From positions 30,780-94,779 of the forward strand of contig JBOEGN010000046.1 in the NCBI GenBank assembly GCA_050633445.1: a stretch of DNA of 64,000 nucleotides, in the 5' to 3' direction. Shown in pieces: positions 10,168 to 19,071 of this stretch; position 1 is the first letter of the stretch; every line of letters starts with the position of its first letter. The notes below the pieces were generated by a model that was given only the letters and a program-made list of their open reading frames with translations, had not been told where the DNA came from and searched no databases. This DNA is from Thalassobius sp050633445. GTDB lineage: Bacteria > Pseudomonadota > Alphaproteobacteria > Rhodobacterales > Rhodobacteraceae. The position numbers were made by a program, and so were the translations under genes.

Positions 10168-11097
10168 TCACGGCAAAATTTGCAGCCATACCCAAGCTGT
10201 AAAGATACATAAGATCGTGCCCAGCAGTATCGAAGAGGCTGCGACCCTTTTGCCCACGCCGTACATGTTGGCAAAAAGGTAGGTGTTCACGCCGGGTGCC
10301 ATCGCGGCCGTCAGCACGGCCGAGCGTTCGCTGGCCATCGACAGATTCATCCCTTTGGCCAGGCCGAGCACCAGCAGCGGATGCACCAGCAGCCCGATCG
10401 CCAGTACAAAGGCGATCACTTTCAGGTCGCCTTCGGGGCGATATCGGAACAGCACACCTCCAAGACCGAACAGGGCCGCCGGCAAGGCAGCGCGTACCAT
10501 CAGCTCTAATGCAGCTGTCAGGGGCGCGGGCAAGGTGGTGCCCGTCAGGTTCACGGCAAACCCCAGGATCAGGCCAAGCACCAGCGCATTGCGGAACATC
10601 GCGGTGGCCACCTGACGGGCCAGTTTTAGCGGAGAGCGGCTGCGGGCGCGGGTGATCTCCATCACGGTGATGCCCAGCATGTAGCAGAACGGCGAATGCA
10701 CCGCGATGATCGCATAGTTGCCGCCAAGGGCGTCTGTGCCAAAGGCACGCTCGGTGATCGGCAGGCCCAGCAGCAATGAATTGGAGAACAGGCCGACGAA
10801 GCCAATCGCGACGCTATCCTCCCACGGGCGACCAAACAGGAATCGTGCGCCGAGCATCGCCAGAGCAAAGCAGGTCGCCGCTCCGGTGTAAAAGGAGAGC
10901 AGAAGTCGCCAGTCAAAGCTTTGAGCAAGATCCAGTTTCGAAATGGCAAGAAAGAGCAGGCTGGGGATCGCGAAATTCTGGGCAAAGATCATCAGGCCAT
11001 CGACCTGAGACTCTGTGAGCAGGCCTCTCCATACGGCTGCATAGCCGAACCCAATGACCAGAAAGACGGGCAGAACGACGTTTAACAGGTCATGCAT
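10168..11097 (-). CDS. AEC-family (auxin efflux carrier-like) transporter
   Basis: A 309-residue integral membrane protein with about ten hydrophobic helices and an inverted five-helix repeat. Asn/Pro-containing breaks such as FSNSLLLGLP in the first half and APGVNTYLFANMYG in the second mark the crossover region. AEC members (MdcF, MleP-like) transport small carboxylates such as malate or malonate, but substrates vary and cannot be read from sequence. It lies on the same strand as the MBL-hydrolase gene upstream, from which it is separated by a copy of a dispersed repeat. It is therefore probably not part of the housekeeping operon. Confidence 0.88.
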   Translation of the reverse strand: MHDLLNVVLPVFLVIGFGYAAVWRGLLTESQVDGLMIFAQNFAIPSLLFLAISKLDLAQSFDWRLLLSFYTGAATCFALAMLGARFLFGRPWEDSVAIGFVGLFSNSLLLGLPITERAFGTDALGGNYAIIAVHSPFCYMLGITVMEITRARSRSPLKLARQVATAMFRNALVLGLILGFAVNLTGTTLPAPLTAALELMVRAALPAALFGLGGVLFRYRPEGDLKVIAFVLAIGLLVHPLLVLGLAKGMNLSMASERSAVLTAAMAPGVNTYLFANMYGVGKRVAASSILLGTILCIFTAWVWLQILP

Positions 11098-11135
11098 CGC
11101 AACGAGCCTTGCGTGGTTTGAGGGGCCTCCGGCGG

Positions 11136-11156
11136 GAGTATTTGAAGAGCAAAGAA
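11136..11156. repeat. Dispersed intergenic repeat, copy A
   Basis: A 21-base element with core AAGAGCAAAGAA lies between the MBL-hydrolase stop and the AEC start. It is identical over all 21 bases to the reverse complement of the copy at 63133-63153. A short GC palindrome (CTCC GCC GGAG type) borders it at 11127-11138. Seen directly in the sequence; function unknown. Confidence 0.8.
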
Positions 11157-11163
11157 AGCGCCG

Positions 11164-11961
11164 TCAGACCTGATAGGAAAGGGTCATTCCGTCAAAGGCG
11201 GGTGTGATATGATCAGGCGTTTCGTCGTCAAGGGTCTGATAATCAAGGTCGATATGCATGTTGGTCAGCACGGCGCGGCGGGGAGCTGCGCGGGCGATCC
11301 ATTCCAGCGACTGTTCCAGATGCGAATGTGTGGGATGGGGCGTGCGGCGCAAAGTGTCCAAGATCCAGCAATCCAGGCCTTGCAAGGCGTTCCAGGCATC
11401 ATCATAGATTTGTGCAACATCAGGCAGGTAGGCCAGATCGTGGATGCGGAACCCCAGCGCGTCTATGCTGCCATGATTGACCTTGAAGGGGGTCAGGGTG
11501 ATGTCGCCTCCGGGGCCGGAAATGGTGACATCGTTTTTGATCGTGTGCATGTCCAGGATCGGCGGATAGGGGCTGTCATCAGGTTGGATGAAGGCATAGC
11601 CAAAGCGCGAGAACAGGTTGTTCTGCGTGTCTCCGTCAGCCCAGACGGGCAGGCGTTTGCGCATGTTGAAGACGATCATGCGCAGGTCATCCAGGCCATG
11701 GACATGATCGGCGTGCGAATGGGTCCACACAACGCCGTCCAGTCGGCCAATCCCGGCGTCCAGCAGCTGTTGCCGCATATCCGGCGTGGTGTCGATCAGG
11801 ACGGTGGTGGTGCCAGCCTCGGTGATGCGTTCCACCAGCAAAGAGCAACGGCGGCGCAGGTTACGTGGGTTGTTGGGGTCGCAATCGCCCCAATGGCCGC
11901 CAAGACGCGGCACTCCGCCGGACGAGCCACAGCCCAGTATGGTAAAGCGCAGTTCGGCCAT
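11164..11961 (-). CDS. MBL-fold metallo-hydrolase (PhnP/RNase Z-like)
   Basis: A 265-residue metallo-beta-lactamase-fold protein. The metal-binding motif HSHADHVHGLDDL (residues about 81-93) and the N-terminal LGCGSSGGVPR loop are characteristic of the PhnP-like phosphodiesterase subgroup. Further His residues lie at NHGS and in NMHID near the C-terminus. No phn genes are nearby. In this context it is the last gene of the run dac-tmk-holB-tatD-MBL, and its ATG overlaps the tatD stop by one base (TGATG). A role in hydrolysing cyclic or damaged phosphodiesters is possible by family, but the substrate is not known. Confidence 0.88.
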   Translation of the reverse strand: MAELRFTILGCGSSGGVPRLGGHWGDCDPNNPRNLRRRCSLLVERITEAGTTTVLIDTTPDMRQQLLDAGIGRLDGVVWTHSHADHVHGLDDLRMIVFNMRKRLPVWADGDTQNNLFSRFGYAFIQPDDSPYPPILDMHTIKNDVTISGPGGDITLTPFKVNHGSIDALGFRIHDLAYLPDVAQIYDDAWNALQGLDCWILDTLRRTPHPTHSHLEQSLEWIARAAPRRAVLTNMHIDLDYQTLDDETPDHITPAFDGMTLSYQV

Positions 11962-12773
11962 CAGGCTGCGGCCTCGTATTGTGCGGCCTTCCAGAACAGG
12001 CGGTCAAAATTGGCCTGAGTCTGAGCGGCGAAATCGGCGTAATCCATGCCAAAGACCTCGGCACCGACTTTAGCGGTGTGGACGGTGTAGCCCGGCTCGT
12101 TGCGTTTCCCACGGAAGGGTTTGGGGGCCAGGTAGGGGCTGTCGGTTTCCACCAGGATACGGTCAACCGGGGCGGCTGCGAAAATATCGCGGACCTCGGT
12201 GCTTTTGGGGAAGGTGGCGATGCCGGACATGGACAGATAGAACCCCAGCTCCAACGCGGTTTTTGCCAGCTCGGGACCAGAAGTGTAGCAATGCATCACA
12301 CAACTGAAGGCACCATTGGCATGTTCGGCGGACAGGATGTCGGCCATGTCCTGATCAGCATCACGCGAGTGGATGATCAGCGGCAGGCCGGTCTGGCGCG
12401 CGGCCTCGATATGGATGGGCAGGGATTGCTTCTGCACCTCGGCGCTGTCAGCGGTATAGTGATAATCCAGCCCGGTTTCGCCAATGCCCACGAATTTTGG
12501 ATGCTTGGCCAGCGCGAGCAGTTCGTCAACCGTGGCCATGGGCTCGTCTGCGGCGCTCATCGGGTGGGTGCCTGCGGCATAGAAAACGGGTGCGTGCGCC
12601 TCGGCGATGGCGCGGACCTGGGGCTCGTTCTTCAGACGCGTGCAGATGGTGACCATGCGGGTCACGCCGGCCTCAAGCGCGCGGGCAATCACCTCGGGGC
12701 GTTCCGCGTCAAAATCGGGAAAGTCCAGGTGGCAATGGCTGTCGGTGATCTGGATCGGTGCGTCTGCGGTCAT
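11961..12773 (-). CDS. TatD-family metal-dependent DNase/hydrolase
   Basis: A 270-residue amidohydrolase-fold TatD protein. The N-terminal metal motif DSHCHLDFPDF (residues about 11-21), the GETGLDYH segment with the conserved Glu, HSRDADQD, and LVETDSPYLAPKPFRGKRNEP near the C-terminus are all diagnostic (the last as LVETDSPYL and PFRGKRNEP). TatD enzymes are 3'-5' exonucleases or quality-control nucleases. Placement directly after holB is very common in bacteria. It is 32 bp from holB and overlaps the MBL gene by one base. Confidence 0.93.
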   Translation of the reverse strand: MTADAPIQITDSHCHLDFPDFDAERPEVIARALEAGVTRMVTICTRLKNEPQVRAIAEAHAPVFYAAGTHPMSAADEPMATVDELLALAKHPKFVGIGETGLDYHYTADSAEVQKQSLPIHIEAARQTGLPLIIHSRDADQDMADILSAEHANGAFSCVMHCYTSGPELAKTALELGFYLSMSGIATFPKSTEVRDIFAAAPVDRILVETDSPYLAPKPFRGKRNEPGYTVHTAKVGAEVFGMDYADFAAQTQANFDRLFWKAAQYEAAA

Positions 12774-12805
12774 GGTTCTTCCCTGGAAACTGCCACAGGG
12801 CGGGA

Positions 12806-13951
12806 TCAGCCCGCAGCGGTTTGCTGTATCTTGAAAACCGTATCTAGGATCAATGCGGTGGGGTCAAGGTTGACTGCCCGGCCATGCTGCATCCGGGCGC
12901 TGATCTGCTGAGCGGTCAGGGCCCATGCCTGTGCCTTGTGCGGATTGGGGGACAGGCGGGTCAGCAGCGTCGCCTCGCCGGGGACAGCCTCGGTCTGTGG
13001 GGGCTGACCCATCGCGCCCGTGCGGGCAAGTCGGGCCATAAGCAGGTCGTTCAGGCCCAGCAACAGGTTCAGTTTCGCGTCTGCACCGCGCGCGGCGGCG
13101 GCCTCGGCCAGTTTCAGGGCGCGGGCGCGGTCCAGTTGGGGCAGGGTCGAATACAGCCCTACCAGTTCCTGATACATCTGCATCCCGCCAAGATTGACCA
13201 GACGGATCGCCTCGCCGACCGAGCCTGCGGCCAATTCGGCCAGACCAGCGGGGTTCACGGGCAATTCAATCTGCGCCTGATCCAACGCCAGTGTCATGTC
13301 TTGGGGCGACAGAGGCGACAGGCGCAGCTCGCGGCAACGAGACCGGATCGTGGGCAAAAGACGCGTGGGCTGGTGGCAGATCAACAGCAGCGTGGTGTTT
13401 GCAGGCGGCTCTTCCAACACTTTCAGCAGGGCATTCGCAGCGCTGACATTCATTTCATCGGCGGCATCTACAATCACAACACGCCGTCCACCATCAGCCG
13501 CAGAAAGACCAAAGAAATTTTTCAGCCTGCGGACCTCGTCGACACGTATTTCGGCGGCGAATTTGCCGTCGCGCAGGTTCTTGTCGCGGTCAGACTCGGT
13601 GGACCCGGCCCCGCCGCGGCGCAGCAGAAATAGGCCGGGTTCGGACATCGCATGGATGCGATGGGCCACTGGATGATCGGGCGAGATATCCAGGCTGTCC
13701 AGCGCAGGCGGTCCGCCGAACATGTCGTTGCCGTCATCCAAGGGCGTCGCCAGCAGGAAACGAGCGATTTGCCAAGCCAGGGTCGCCTTGCCCACACCGC
13801 GCGGGCCTGTGATCAGCCAGCCATGATGCAAACGACCCGCGTTGAAGGCCTGTAGGAAATCGGCCTGCGCCGCGTCCTGTCCGATCACGCGGGCGGTTTC
13901 GCGGGGATGCGGTGCGCCCTCGATCCGATCTGCTTGGGGAAGGTCACTCAT
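12806..13951 (-). CDS. holB: DNA polymerase III subunit delta'
   Basis: A 381-residue clamp-loader AAA+ subunit. It has a recognisable Walker A region GPRGVGKAT (about residues 49-57), the VIVDAADEMN Walker-B-like segment, the sensor/SRC-like region TIRSRCRELRL, and downstream helical collar sequence. The N-terminal HGWLITG leads into the P-loop as in other HolB proteins. It couples with tmk upstream by a 4-nt ATGA overlap. This tmk-holB-tatD order is widely conserved. Confidence 0.95.
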   Translation of the reverse strand: MSDLPQADRIEGAPHPRETARVIGQDAAQADFLQAFNAGRLHHGWLITGPRGVGKATLAWQIARFLLATPLDDGNDMFGGPPALDSLDISPDHPVAHRIHAMSEPGLFLLRRGGAGSTESDRDKNLRDGKFAAEIRVDEVRRLKNFFGLSAADGGRRVVIVDAADEMNVSAANALLKVLEEPPANTTLLLICHQPTRLLPTIRSRCRELRLSPLSPQDMTLALDQAQIELPVNPAGLAELAAGSVGEAIRLVNLGGMQMYQELVGLYSTLPQLDRARALKLAEAAAARGADAKLNLLLGLNDLLMARLARTGAMGQPPQTEAVPGEATLLTRLSPNPHKAQAWALTAQQISARMQHGRAVNLDPTALILDTVFKIQQTAAG

Positions 13952-14568
13952 GGCAGGCGCGAGGTGATGGTGGACAGAACACGCGCGGCCACATTTTCCA
14001 TGCTGTCATCTCCGTCAATCACCATGAAGCGATCGCTGAACTCCTGCGCCAGCGACAGAAAACCAGTGCGCATTTTCAGCTGCAAATCCTCGCCAAAAGA
14101 CTCGAACCGCTCTTCGATGCCTTGGCGCGACAGGGCGCGCGACAATCCAACAGCCGGGTCCATGTCGATCAAAACGGTGACGTCAGGCTCTTGTCCGATC
14201 ATCAGGTTGTGCAGCGTGTCCACCGTCTGGCGCAGGTCGCCCCGACTGAGGCCCTGATACATCCGGGTCGAGTCCGCAAAGCGGTCGCAGATCACCACCT
14301 TACCTGCGTCCAGCGCTGGGCGGATCGTACGCTCCAGATGGTCGCGGCGGGCGGCGGTGAACAGCAACAGCTCGGTCTCAGCGGACCAGCGATCCGGGTC
14401 GCCTTGCAGGACCAACGCGCGGATTTCCTCGGCACCCGGACTGCCGCCAGGTTCGCGGGTCAGCACGACTTCGCGGCCCTGAGCCTGCAATGTCTCGGCC
14501 AGCAGTCGGGCCTGCGTGGATTTTCCTGATCCGTCGATGCCTTCGAAACTGATGAAAAGTCCGGTCAA
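13948..14568 (-). CDS. tmk: Thymidylate kinase (dTMP kinase)
   Basis: A 206-residue P-loop kinase that phosphorylates dTMP to dTDP. It carries P-loop FEGIDGSGKSTQ (residues about 7-18), the DRF/Y substrate motif CDRFADST (about 94-101) and TREPGGSPGAEEIR. This is the usual length for bacterial TMK. The gene overlaps dac upstream (ATGA, 4 nt) and holB downstream (4 nt), so it is embedded in a tightly coupled operon. Confidence 0.97.
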   Translation of the reverse strand: MTGLFISFEGIDGSGKSTQARLLAETLQAQGREVVLTREPGGSPGAEEIRALVLQGDPDRWSAETELLLFTAARRDHLERTIRPALDAGKVVICDRFADSTRMYQGLSRGDLRQTVDTLHNLMIGQEPDVTVLIDMDPAVGLSRALSRQGIEERFESFGEDLQLKMRTGFLSLAQEFSDRFMVIDGDDSMENVAARVLSTITSRLP

Positions 14569-15734
14569 GTGGCACCCTCGGGGCCGTCATTCAAACGGCC
14601 AAGCAGAATTTGCGCTACCGTCGTGACGCGCGAGATAAAGCCCCCCTTGGCCACGTCCCGTTCGGCCACAAGCGGCACCTGAACCGGGGTCATGCCAGCG
14701 GGTTTCAGAACCAGCGTCGCGATCTCTTGCCCCTGTTTCACGGGGGCGGCGATGGGGCCGTTATAGACCACCTCGGCCTCGACCTGCTTGGCGTTCAACG
14801 CGGGCAGCAGGGCAGTCAAATCCTGAGCAGGCACCAGTCCGACGCGGGGTTCATCCCCCATCCAGATATCAGCCTGCGCGATCACGGTTCCGGCCTTGGC
14901 GACCGGGCGCTGAACAAATTGGCGAAAGGCCCAGTTCACAATTGCCTCGGATTCTTCGGCGCGGGCGGCGGCGCTTGCCAGGCCAGAAATAACGAAAATC
15001 ACCCGCCGATTGCCCTGTTTGGCCGATCCAACCAGGCCATAGCCGGCCTCTTGGGTATGGCCAGTTTTCAGGCCGTCAGCGCCGATGCCTAAGCCCAGTA
15101 ACGGGTTGCGGTTGGTTGTGTTCTGCGGGGCCCGCCCGTCAAAGCTGAACTCGCGTTCGGCGAACAGGGGGTAAAATTCGGGGAAATCCGTGATCAGAAG
15201 ATTGGCCAGAATCGCCAAATCCTGCATCGACATACGGTGCCCGGCCTGAGGCCAGCCGTTCGAATTGGTAAACGTTGAATTTTCCATCCCCATCTGGCGA
15301 GAGCGGGTGGTCATCATCCGCGCAAAACCGGCCTCGGTCCCGTCGGGGCTCAGGGCTTCGGCAAGCACGGCGCAGGCGTCATTGCCTGACAGCACGATGA
15401 TGCCGCGCAGCAGATCCTCGACCCGGACCCGATCCGTGGTGTCCAGAAACATAGTGGACCCGCCATAGTTCATCGCATGTTGCGACACGGGCAGGCGTTC
15501 GTTCAGGGTCAGACGGCCGTCGCGAACCGCCTCGAAGGCCATGTACAACGTCATCAGTTTGGACATCGAGGCAGGCGGCAACGGCACCTCGGCGTTTTTG
15601 TCCAGCAGCACAGTTCCCGTTGTCTGATCAATCACATAGGCCGAGCTGGCGCGGGTATCGAACGCCGCAGCGGGGCCGGTCAGCAACGCCGTCATCAGCG
15701 TCATGCCAATCAATTTGCGTAGAACGCGTTTCAT
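14565..15734 (-). CDS. D-alanyl-D-alanine carboxypeptidase (penicillin-binding protein, DacA/DacC-like)
   Basis: A 389-residue class C low-molecular-weight PBP that trims the terminal D-Ala from peptidoglycan pentapeptides in the periplasm. It has a signal peptide (residues about 7-25), the catalytic SxxK as SMSK (about 58-61), SGN motif (about 117-119), and KTG in LKTGHTQEAG (about 223). A PBP5-type C-terminal beta domain and a terminal segment that may be membrane-associated follow. It lies 15 bp downstream of the SPOR lipoprotein gene, a functionally sensible pairing because SPOR domains bind denuded peptidoglycan. Confidence 0.95.
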   Translation of the reverse strand: MKRVLRKLIGMTLMTALLTGPAAAFDTRASSAYVIDQTTGTVLLDKNAEVPLPPASMSKLMTLYMAFEAVRDGRLTLNERLPVSQHAMNYGGSTMFLDTTDRVRVEDLLRGIIVLSGNDACAVLAEALSPDGTEAGFARMMTTRSRQMGMENSTFTNSNGWPQAGHRMSMQDLAILANLLITDFPEFYPLFAEREFSFDGRAPQNTTNRNPLLGLGIGADGLKTGHTQEAGYGLVGSAKQGNRRVIFVISGLASAAARAEESEAIVNWAFRQFVQRPVAKAGTVIAQADIWMGDEPRVGLVPAQDLTALLPALNAKQVEAEVVYNGPIAAPVKQGQEIATLVLKPAGMTPVQVPLVAERDVAKGGFISRVTTVAQILLGRLNDGPEGAT

Positions 15735-15749
15735 GCCGTGCTCCTTTTA

Positions 15750-16625
15750 TCAGCCCTTGACCGCGTAAGCGTCGCCAAAGCCCTTGGCTTTGATCTTTTT
15801 CAGGTTCGAGGTCCGCTCGGCTGCGGTTTTCGCCGGGCCCACAATCACCCGCCAGAAGGTTTTACCCTTGGAGGTCTGCTTTTTCACAGCGGCCTTCAGA
15901 CCCACAGATTTCATCGTCTTGGCGGCGGATTTCGCATTGGCTTCGACGCTGAAAATGCCGATCTGGACATAAGGTTTTTCAAGCCCGGAACTGGCGCGTT
16001 TCGGCGCGACGGCGGGTTTTGCCTTGGCCTCGGCCTTTTCGATCGCTTTTTCCGCGGACTTGATCGGATCCAGTGGTTTTTCTTCAATCTTGCCGTCTGC
16101 CGGGGCTGTTGGTTTTTCCTCGGCCTTCTTGGAGTCCGGTGCGGAGGCCGGCGCCGGGGGCGGGGTTTCCTCGATCTGTTCACGGCGCAGCGCGGTCACG
16201 TTCAGCTGCACAGGCTTGCCTGCCAGCACCCCAAGCGCAGTTGCCGCATCCGAGGATACCTGCAAGCGCGGCCCCGGATTTTCGCGTTCACGACGGAACA
16301 ACGCGCCGATGACGAATTTGTCATTGGTGGAATTGCGGATAATCACGCGTTCAGGCTCGATCACGTCTGGATGCGCCACCCAGACCCCGCCCAACGAGGG
16401 GCGTCCATCCCAAAGACCGGCCTCGGTCACCTGGAAAACGTCTGGTGCCTCGACGTCGCGTTCGATCAGTTTGACCGAACGGGTCCCACCAGAACTGCCT
16501 TCGTCCGCTGGTTTTTTGTTTAAAAACTGAAAGTTACCGTCCTCGCAGGCCGTAAGCACCGCCATGGCCCCAACCAGTAACGTCATCCGCATTCCCGAGC
16601 GTTTCACCCCTGAAATCATGTTCAC
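15750..16625 (-). CDS. SPOR-domain lipoprotein
   Basis: A 291-residue envelope protein. The signal sequence ends in a lipobox-like AVLTAC (Cys about residue 27), predicting a lipid-anchored protein. A central region contains VWVAHPDVIEPERVIIRN, then a Pro/Ala/Lys/Glu low-complexity linker (about 150-215). A C-terminal SPOR domain (about 218-291) begins PYVQIGIFSVEANAKS. SPOR domains bind glycan strands lacking stem peptides at the septum. It resembles RlpA-neighbourhood proteins but lacks the double-psi barrel. It is first in the operon; the 276-base stretch upstream to tRNA-Ser shows no further gene and presumably holds its promoter. Confidence 0.88.
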   Translation of the reverse strand: MNMISGVKRSGMRMTLLVGAMAVLTACEDGNFQFLNKKPADEGSSGGTRSVKLIERDVEAPDVFQVTEAGLWDGRPSLGGVWVAHPDVIEPERVIIRNSTNDKFVIGALFRRERENPGPRLQVSSDAATALGVLAGKPVQLNVTALRREQIEETPPPAPASAPDSKKAEEKPTAPADGKIEEKPLDPIKSAEKAIEKAEAKAKPAVAPKRASSGLEKPYVQIGIFSVEANAKSAAKTMKSVGLKAAVKKQTSKGKTFWRVIVGPAKTAAERTSNLKKIKAKGFGDAYAVKG

Positions 16626-16901
16626 CTGCCTATTGCCTGCTCACGTGGTTCACCCACCGTTGTCCCCACGCACAAAGCCGATGCATCTCCCCAGATGGTC
16701 AGCTTGCCTCGTGCGTTGTGCGCAGTGTAGCGACATGCCCCTGCCAATGAAAGTCCGGGAGCACTGCTCGGCGGAATTTCACATTTTGACGGTCAGGCCC
16801 CTGATTGGGCGCGTTTAGCAAGAGAATGGGGCTTGAGCTTGGGCGGGCTTCGATTTACCTCTGCGGACGTTGAGCGAGCAGGGATCTGCCCGGACAACAC
16901 C

Positions 16902-16991
16902 GGAAGCGTGGCCGAGCGGTTGAAGGCACTGGTCTTGAAAACCAGCAACGGGGAAACTCGTTCGTGGGTTCGAATCCCACCGCTTCCGCCA
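16902..16991 (+). tRNA. tRNA-Ser (anticodon TGA)
   Basis: A class II tRNA. The acceptor stem GGAAGCG/CGCTTCC is perfect, the anticodon loop reads CTTGAAA (anticodon TGA), and there is a long variable arm (CAACGGGGAAACTCGTT region). The T arm is GTGGG TTCGAAT CCCAC, with encoded CCA at the 3' end. It decodes UCA/UCG-type serine codons. Neither side shows an integrase or an attachment-site duplication. The 231 bases to the next gene contain no recognisable feature. Confidence 0.97.
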
Positions 16992-17222
16992 TTACTCTTT
17001 GAAATTATGTCGTAAATCTGGGGTCCGTTCGACCTGCTTTCCAAATGACCCGCCTAAGAAGGTACGCTTGTGAATGTCCTGCGCTCGTTGTTTTGTGCGA
17101 TAGGGCAACAAGAGCGGCGTCAAAGAATGGCATCAGATGTCCTTGAGCACGTAGATACGCAGACAAACAGTCTTTCAGAAAATGAGACGCGACGTTTCCA
17201 GCGGAATAGCGAAGATGCGCAG

Positions 17223-18839
17223 CTAGCCCCGTTCGCGGACTGCTTTCGGCGGGACGCTCCAGAAGCTTTCGGCTCGGGCGCGGCTCCAGCGATTCATATA
17301 GCCGAACTTGTCCGCTTCACCACGCAGCAGGAAACCTTCGGGCAGATAGGGGTAAATCTCGTCGCCAGTGACCATGTCGCGGTCTTTCTCGCGCATTAGC
17401 ATGTGGTGAGGCAGGAAATCGCAGGGATGATCCAGGCCAGCCGCGCCGGTTATCTCGGCCAATGCTTTCATAGTATTCTTATGGAATCGGTAGACCCGTT
17501 CAGATTTGCTGGGCACGTGCAAAGCGCGCGAGCGCGCCTTGTCTTGCGTTGCCACACCCACGGGGCAATGGTTTGTGTGACAGGCTTGGGCTTGAATACA
17601 GCCAATCGAGAACATGAATCCGCGTGCCGAATTGGTCCAGTCAGCGCCAAGTGCGAGGATACGGGCGATGTCGAATGCGGTGACCATTTTCGCTGACGCG
17701 CCCAGCTTGATCCGGTCACGCAGCCCTGCACCGCGCAGAGTATTGTGCGCAAATGTGAGCCCTTCGACCAAGGGCATGCCGAGGTGGTCGGCAAACTCCA
17801 CCGGGGCGGCGCCGGTGCCGCCCTCTTTGCCGTCAATAACGATGAAATCAGGCACGATATCGGTTTCCAACATTGCCTTGACCATGCACATGAATTCCCG
17901 TCGGTGGCCGATGCACATCTTGAGACCGACAGGCTTTCCGCCTGACAGATCGCGCAAGCGGCCCACAAATTCACACAGTTCCAGTGGCGTGGAAAATTCC
18001 GGGTGGCTGGCTGGTGATACGCAGTCGACTCCCATCGGCACGCCCCGCGCCTCGGCGATTTCTTCCGAGATTTTCGAGGCCGGGAGCACGCCACCATGGC
18101 CCGGCTTTGCGCCTTGGCTGAGCTTCAGTTCGATCATTTTGACCTGCGGATCGCCGGCTTGCTTGGCAAATTTGTCAGGATCAAACCGGCCTTCATTGGT
18201 ACGGCATCCAAAGTAGCCCGAACCAACCTGATAAATCAGATCTGCCCCACCTTGCCTGTGATAGCGGCTGATCCCCCCCTCGCCAGTATCTTGGGCGAAA
18301 CCGCCCTTTTTCGCGCCGGTATTCAGGGCCAAGATCGCGTTTGAGGAGAGCGCACCAAAGCTCATCGCAGAGATGTTGTAGATCGACAGATCATAGGGCT
18401 GTTTGCATTCGGTGCCGCCGACCCGAACCCGAAAGTCGTGATCCTCGATATGTTTTGGCATCACCGAATGGGTCAGCCATTGGAAGCCGGAATCATAGAC
18501 GCGCTGACGGGTCCCAAAAGGGCGCTTGTCCTCCACCCCTTTGGCGCGCTGATAGATGATCGAACGTTCGTCGCGCGAAAATGGTTCCTCGTCCTGATCG
18601 CTTTCGATCAGGTATTGCCGGATTTCCGGTCTGATCCCTTCGAACAGAAACCGCATATGGCCGATCACCGGGTAGTTTCGCAGGATCGCATGACGCGGTT
18701 GCACCATGTCGCAAATGCCAAGAATCATGAAGCCTGAGAACAAGATAAAGGGGATCAGGAACCAAGCGCTAAATACGATCCCAATCAGGGATAGAGCGGC
18801 CAGAAGTGTGACCGAAACAAAGACAAAATAGCGTCCCAT
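17223..18839 (-). CDS. FMN-binding glutamate synthase-family protein (standalone, membrane-anchored)
   Basis: A 538-residue protein homologous to the FMN/synthase domain of glutamate synthase (COG0069 type). Two N-terminal hydrophobic helices (about 5-45) precede the alpha/beta barrel. Barrel motifs include ISAMSFGALSSNAI, DTGEGGISRYH, SQGAKPGHGGVLPASKI, IDGKEGGTGAAP and the iron-sulfur-type Cys run around CIQAQACHTNHCPVGVAT. It lacks the amidotransferase domain, so any ammonia or amide-nitrogen donor must come from elsewhere. The family is widespread and its physiological reaction is not established. Proximity to a GS-family ligase (231 bp away) may indicate shared nitrogen chemistry, but they need not share a transcript. 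Confidence 0.85.
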   Translation of the reverse strand: MGRYFVFVSVTLLAALSLIGIVFSAWFLIPFILFSGFMILGICDMVQPRHAILRNYPVIGHMRFLFEGIRPEIRQYLIESDQDEEPFSRDERSIIYQRAKGVEDKRPFGTRQRVYDSGFQWLTHSVMPKHIEDHDFRVRVGGTECKQPYDLSIYNISAMSFGALSSNAILALNTGAKKGGFAQDTGEGGISRYHRQGGADLIYQVGSGYFGCRTNEGRFDPDKFAKQAGDPQVKMIELKLSQGAKPGHGGVLPASKISEEIAEARGVPMGVDCVSPASHPEFSTPLELCEFVGRLRDLSGGKPVGLKMCIGHRREFMCMVKAMLETDIVPDFIVIDGKEGGTGAAPVEFADHLGMPLVEGLTFAHNTLRGAGLRDRIKLGASAKMVTAFDIARILALGADWTNSARGFMFSIGCIQAQACHTNHCPVGVATQDKARSRALHVPSKSERVYRFHKNTMKALAEITGAAGLDHPCDFLPHHMLMREKDRDMVTGDEIYPYLPEGFLLRGEADKFGYMNRWSRARAESFWSVPPKAVRERG

Positions 18840-19071
18840 CGAGTATTTCCTTTGTCATCTTGGCCAGCTGCACCCGGCACAGTACGGTGGAAATATTACA
18901 AATCCCTTGCCAGATCTTGTATGGCTTGCACCCCCTGAAAAGAGACTGTTTAACGGGTCAAGCCTACTGCGCACCCCCATCGCCGGGAAGCCCCTTTCGC
19001 CGCCTGATCGCGCGGCTTGGCGGGAGACAGATCATAGCGCGATCGCGATTCTTATGCGGCGGCTCTGCGCG

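Noticed and set aside
16902..16991. tRNA-Ser as the left boundary of an acquired aromatic-catabolism island
   Set aside because: No 3'-end duplication of the tRNA, integrase or transposase was found between it and the meta operon. The genes also share the codon style of the rest of the window.
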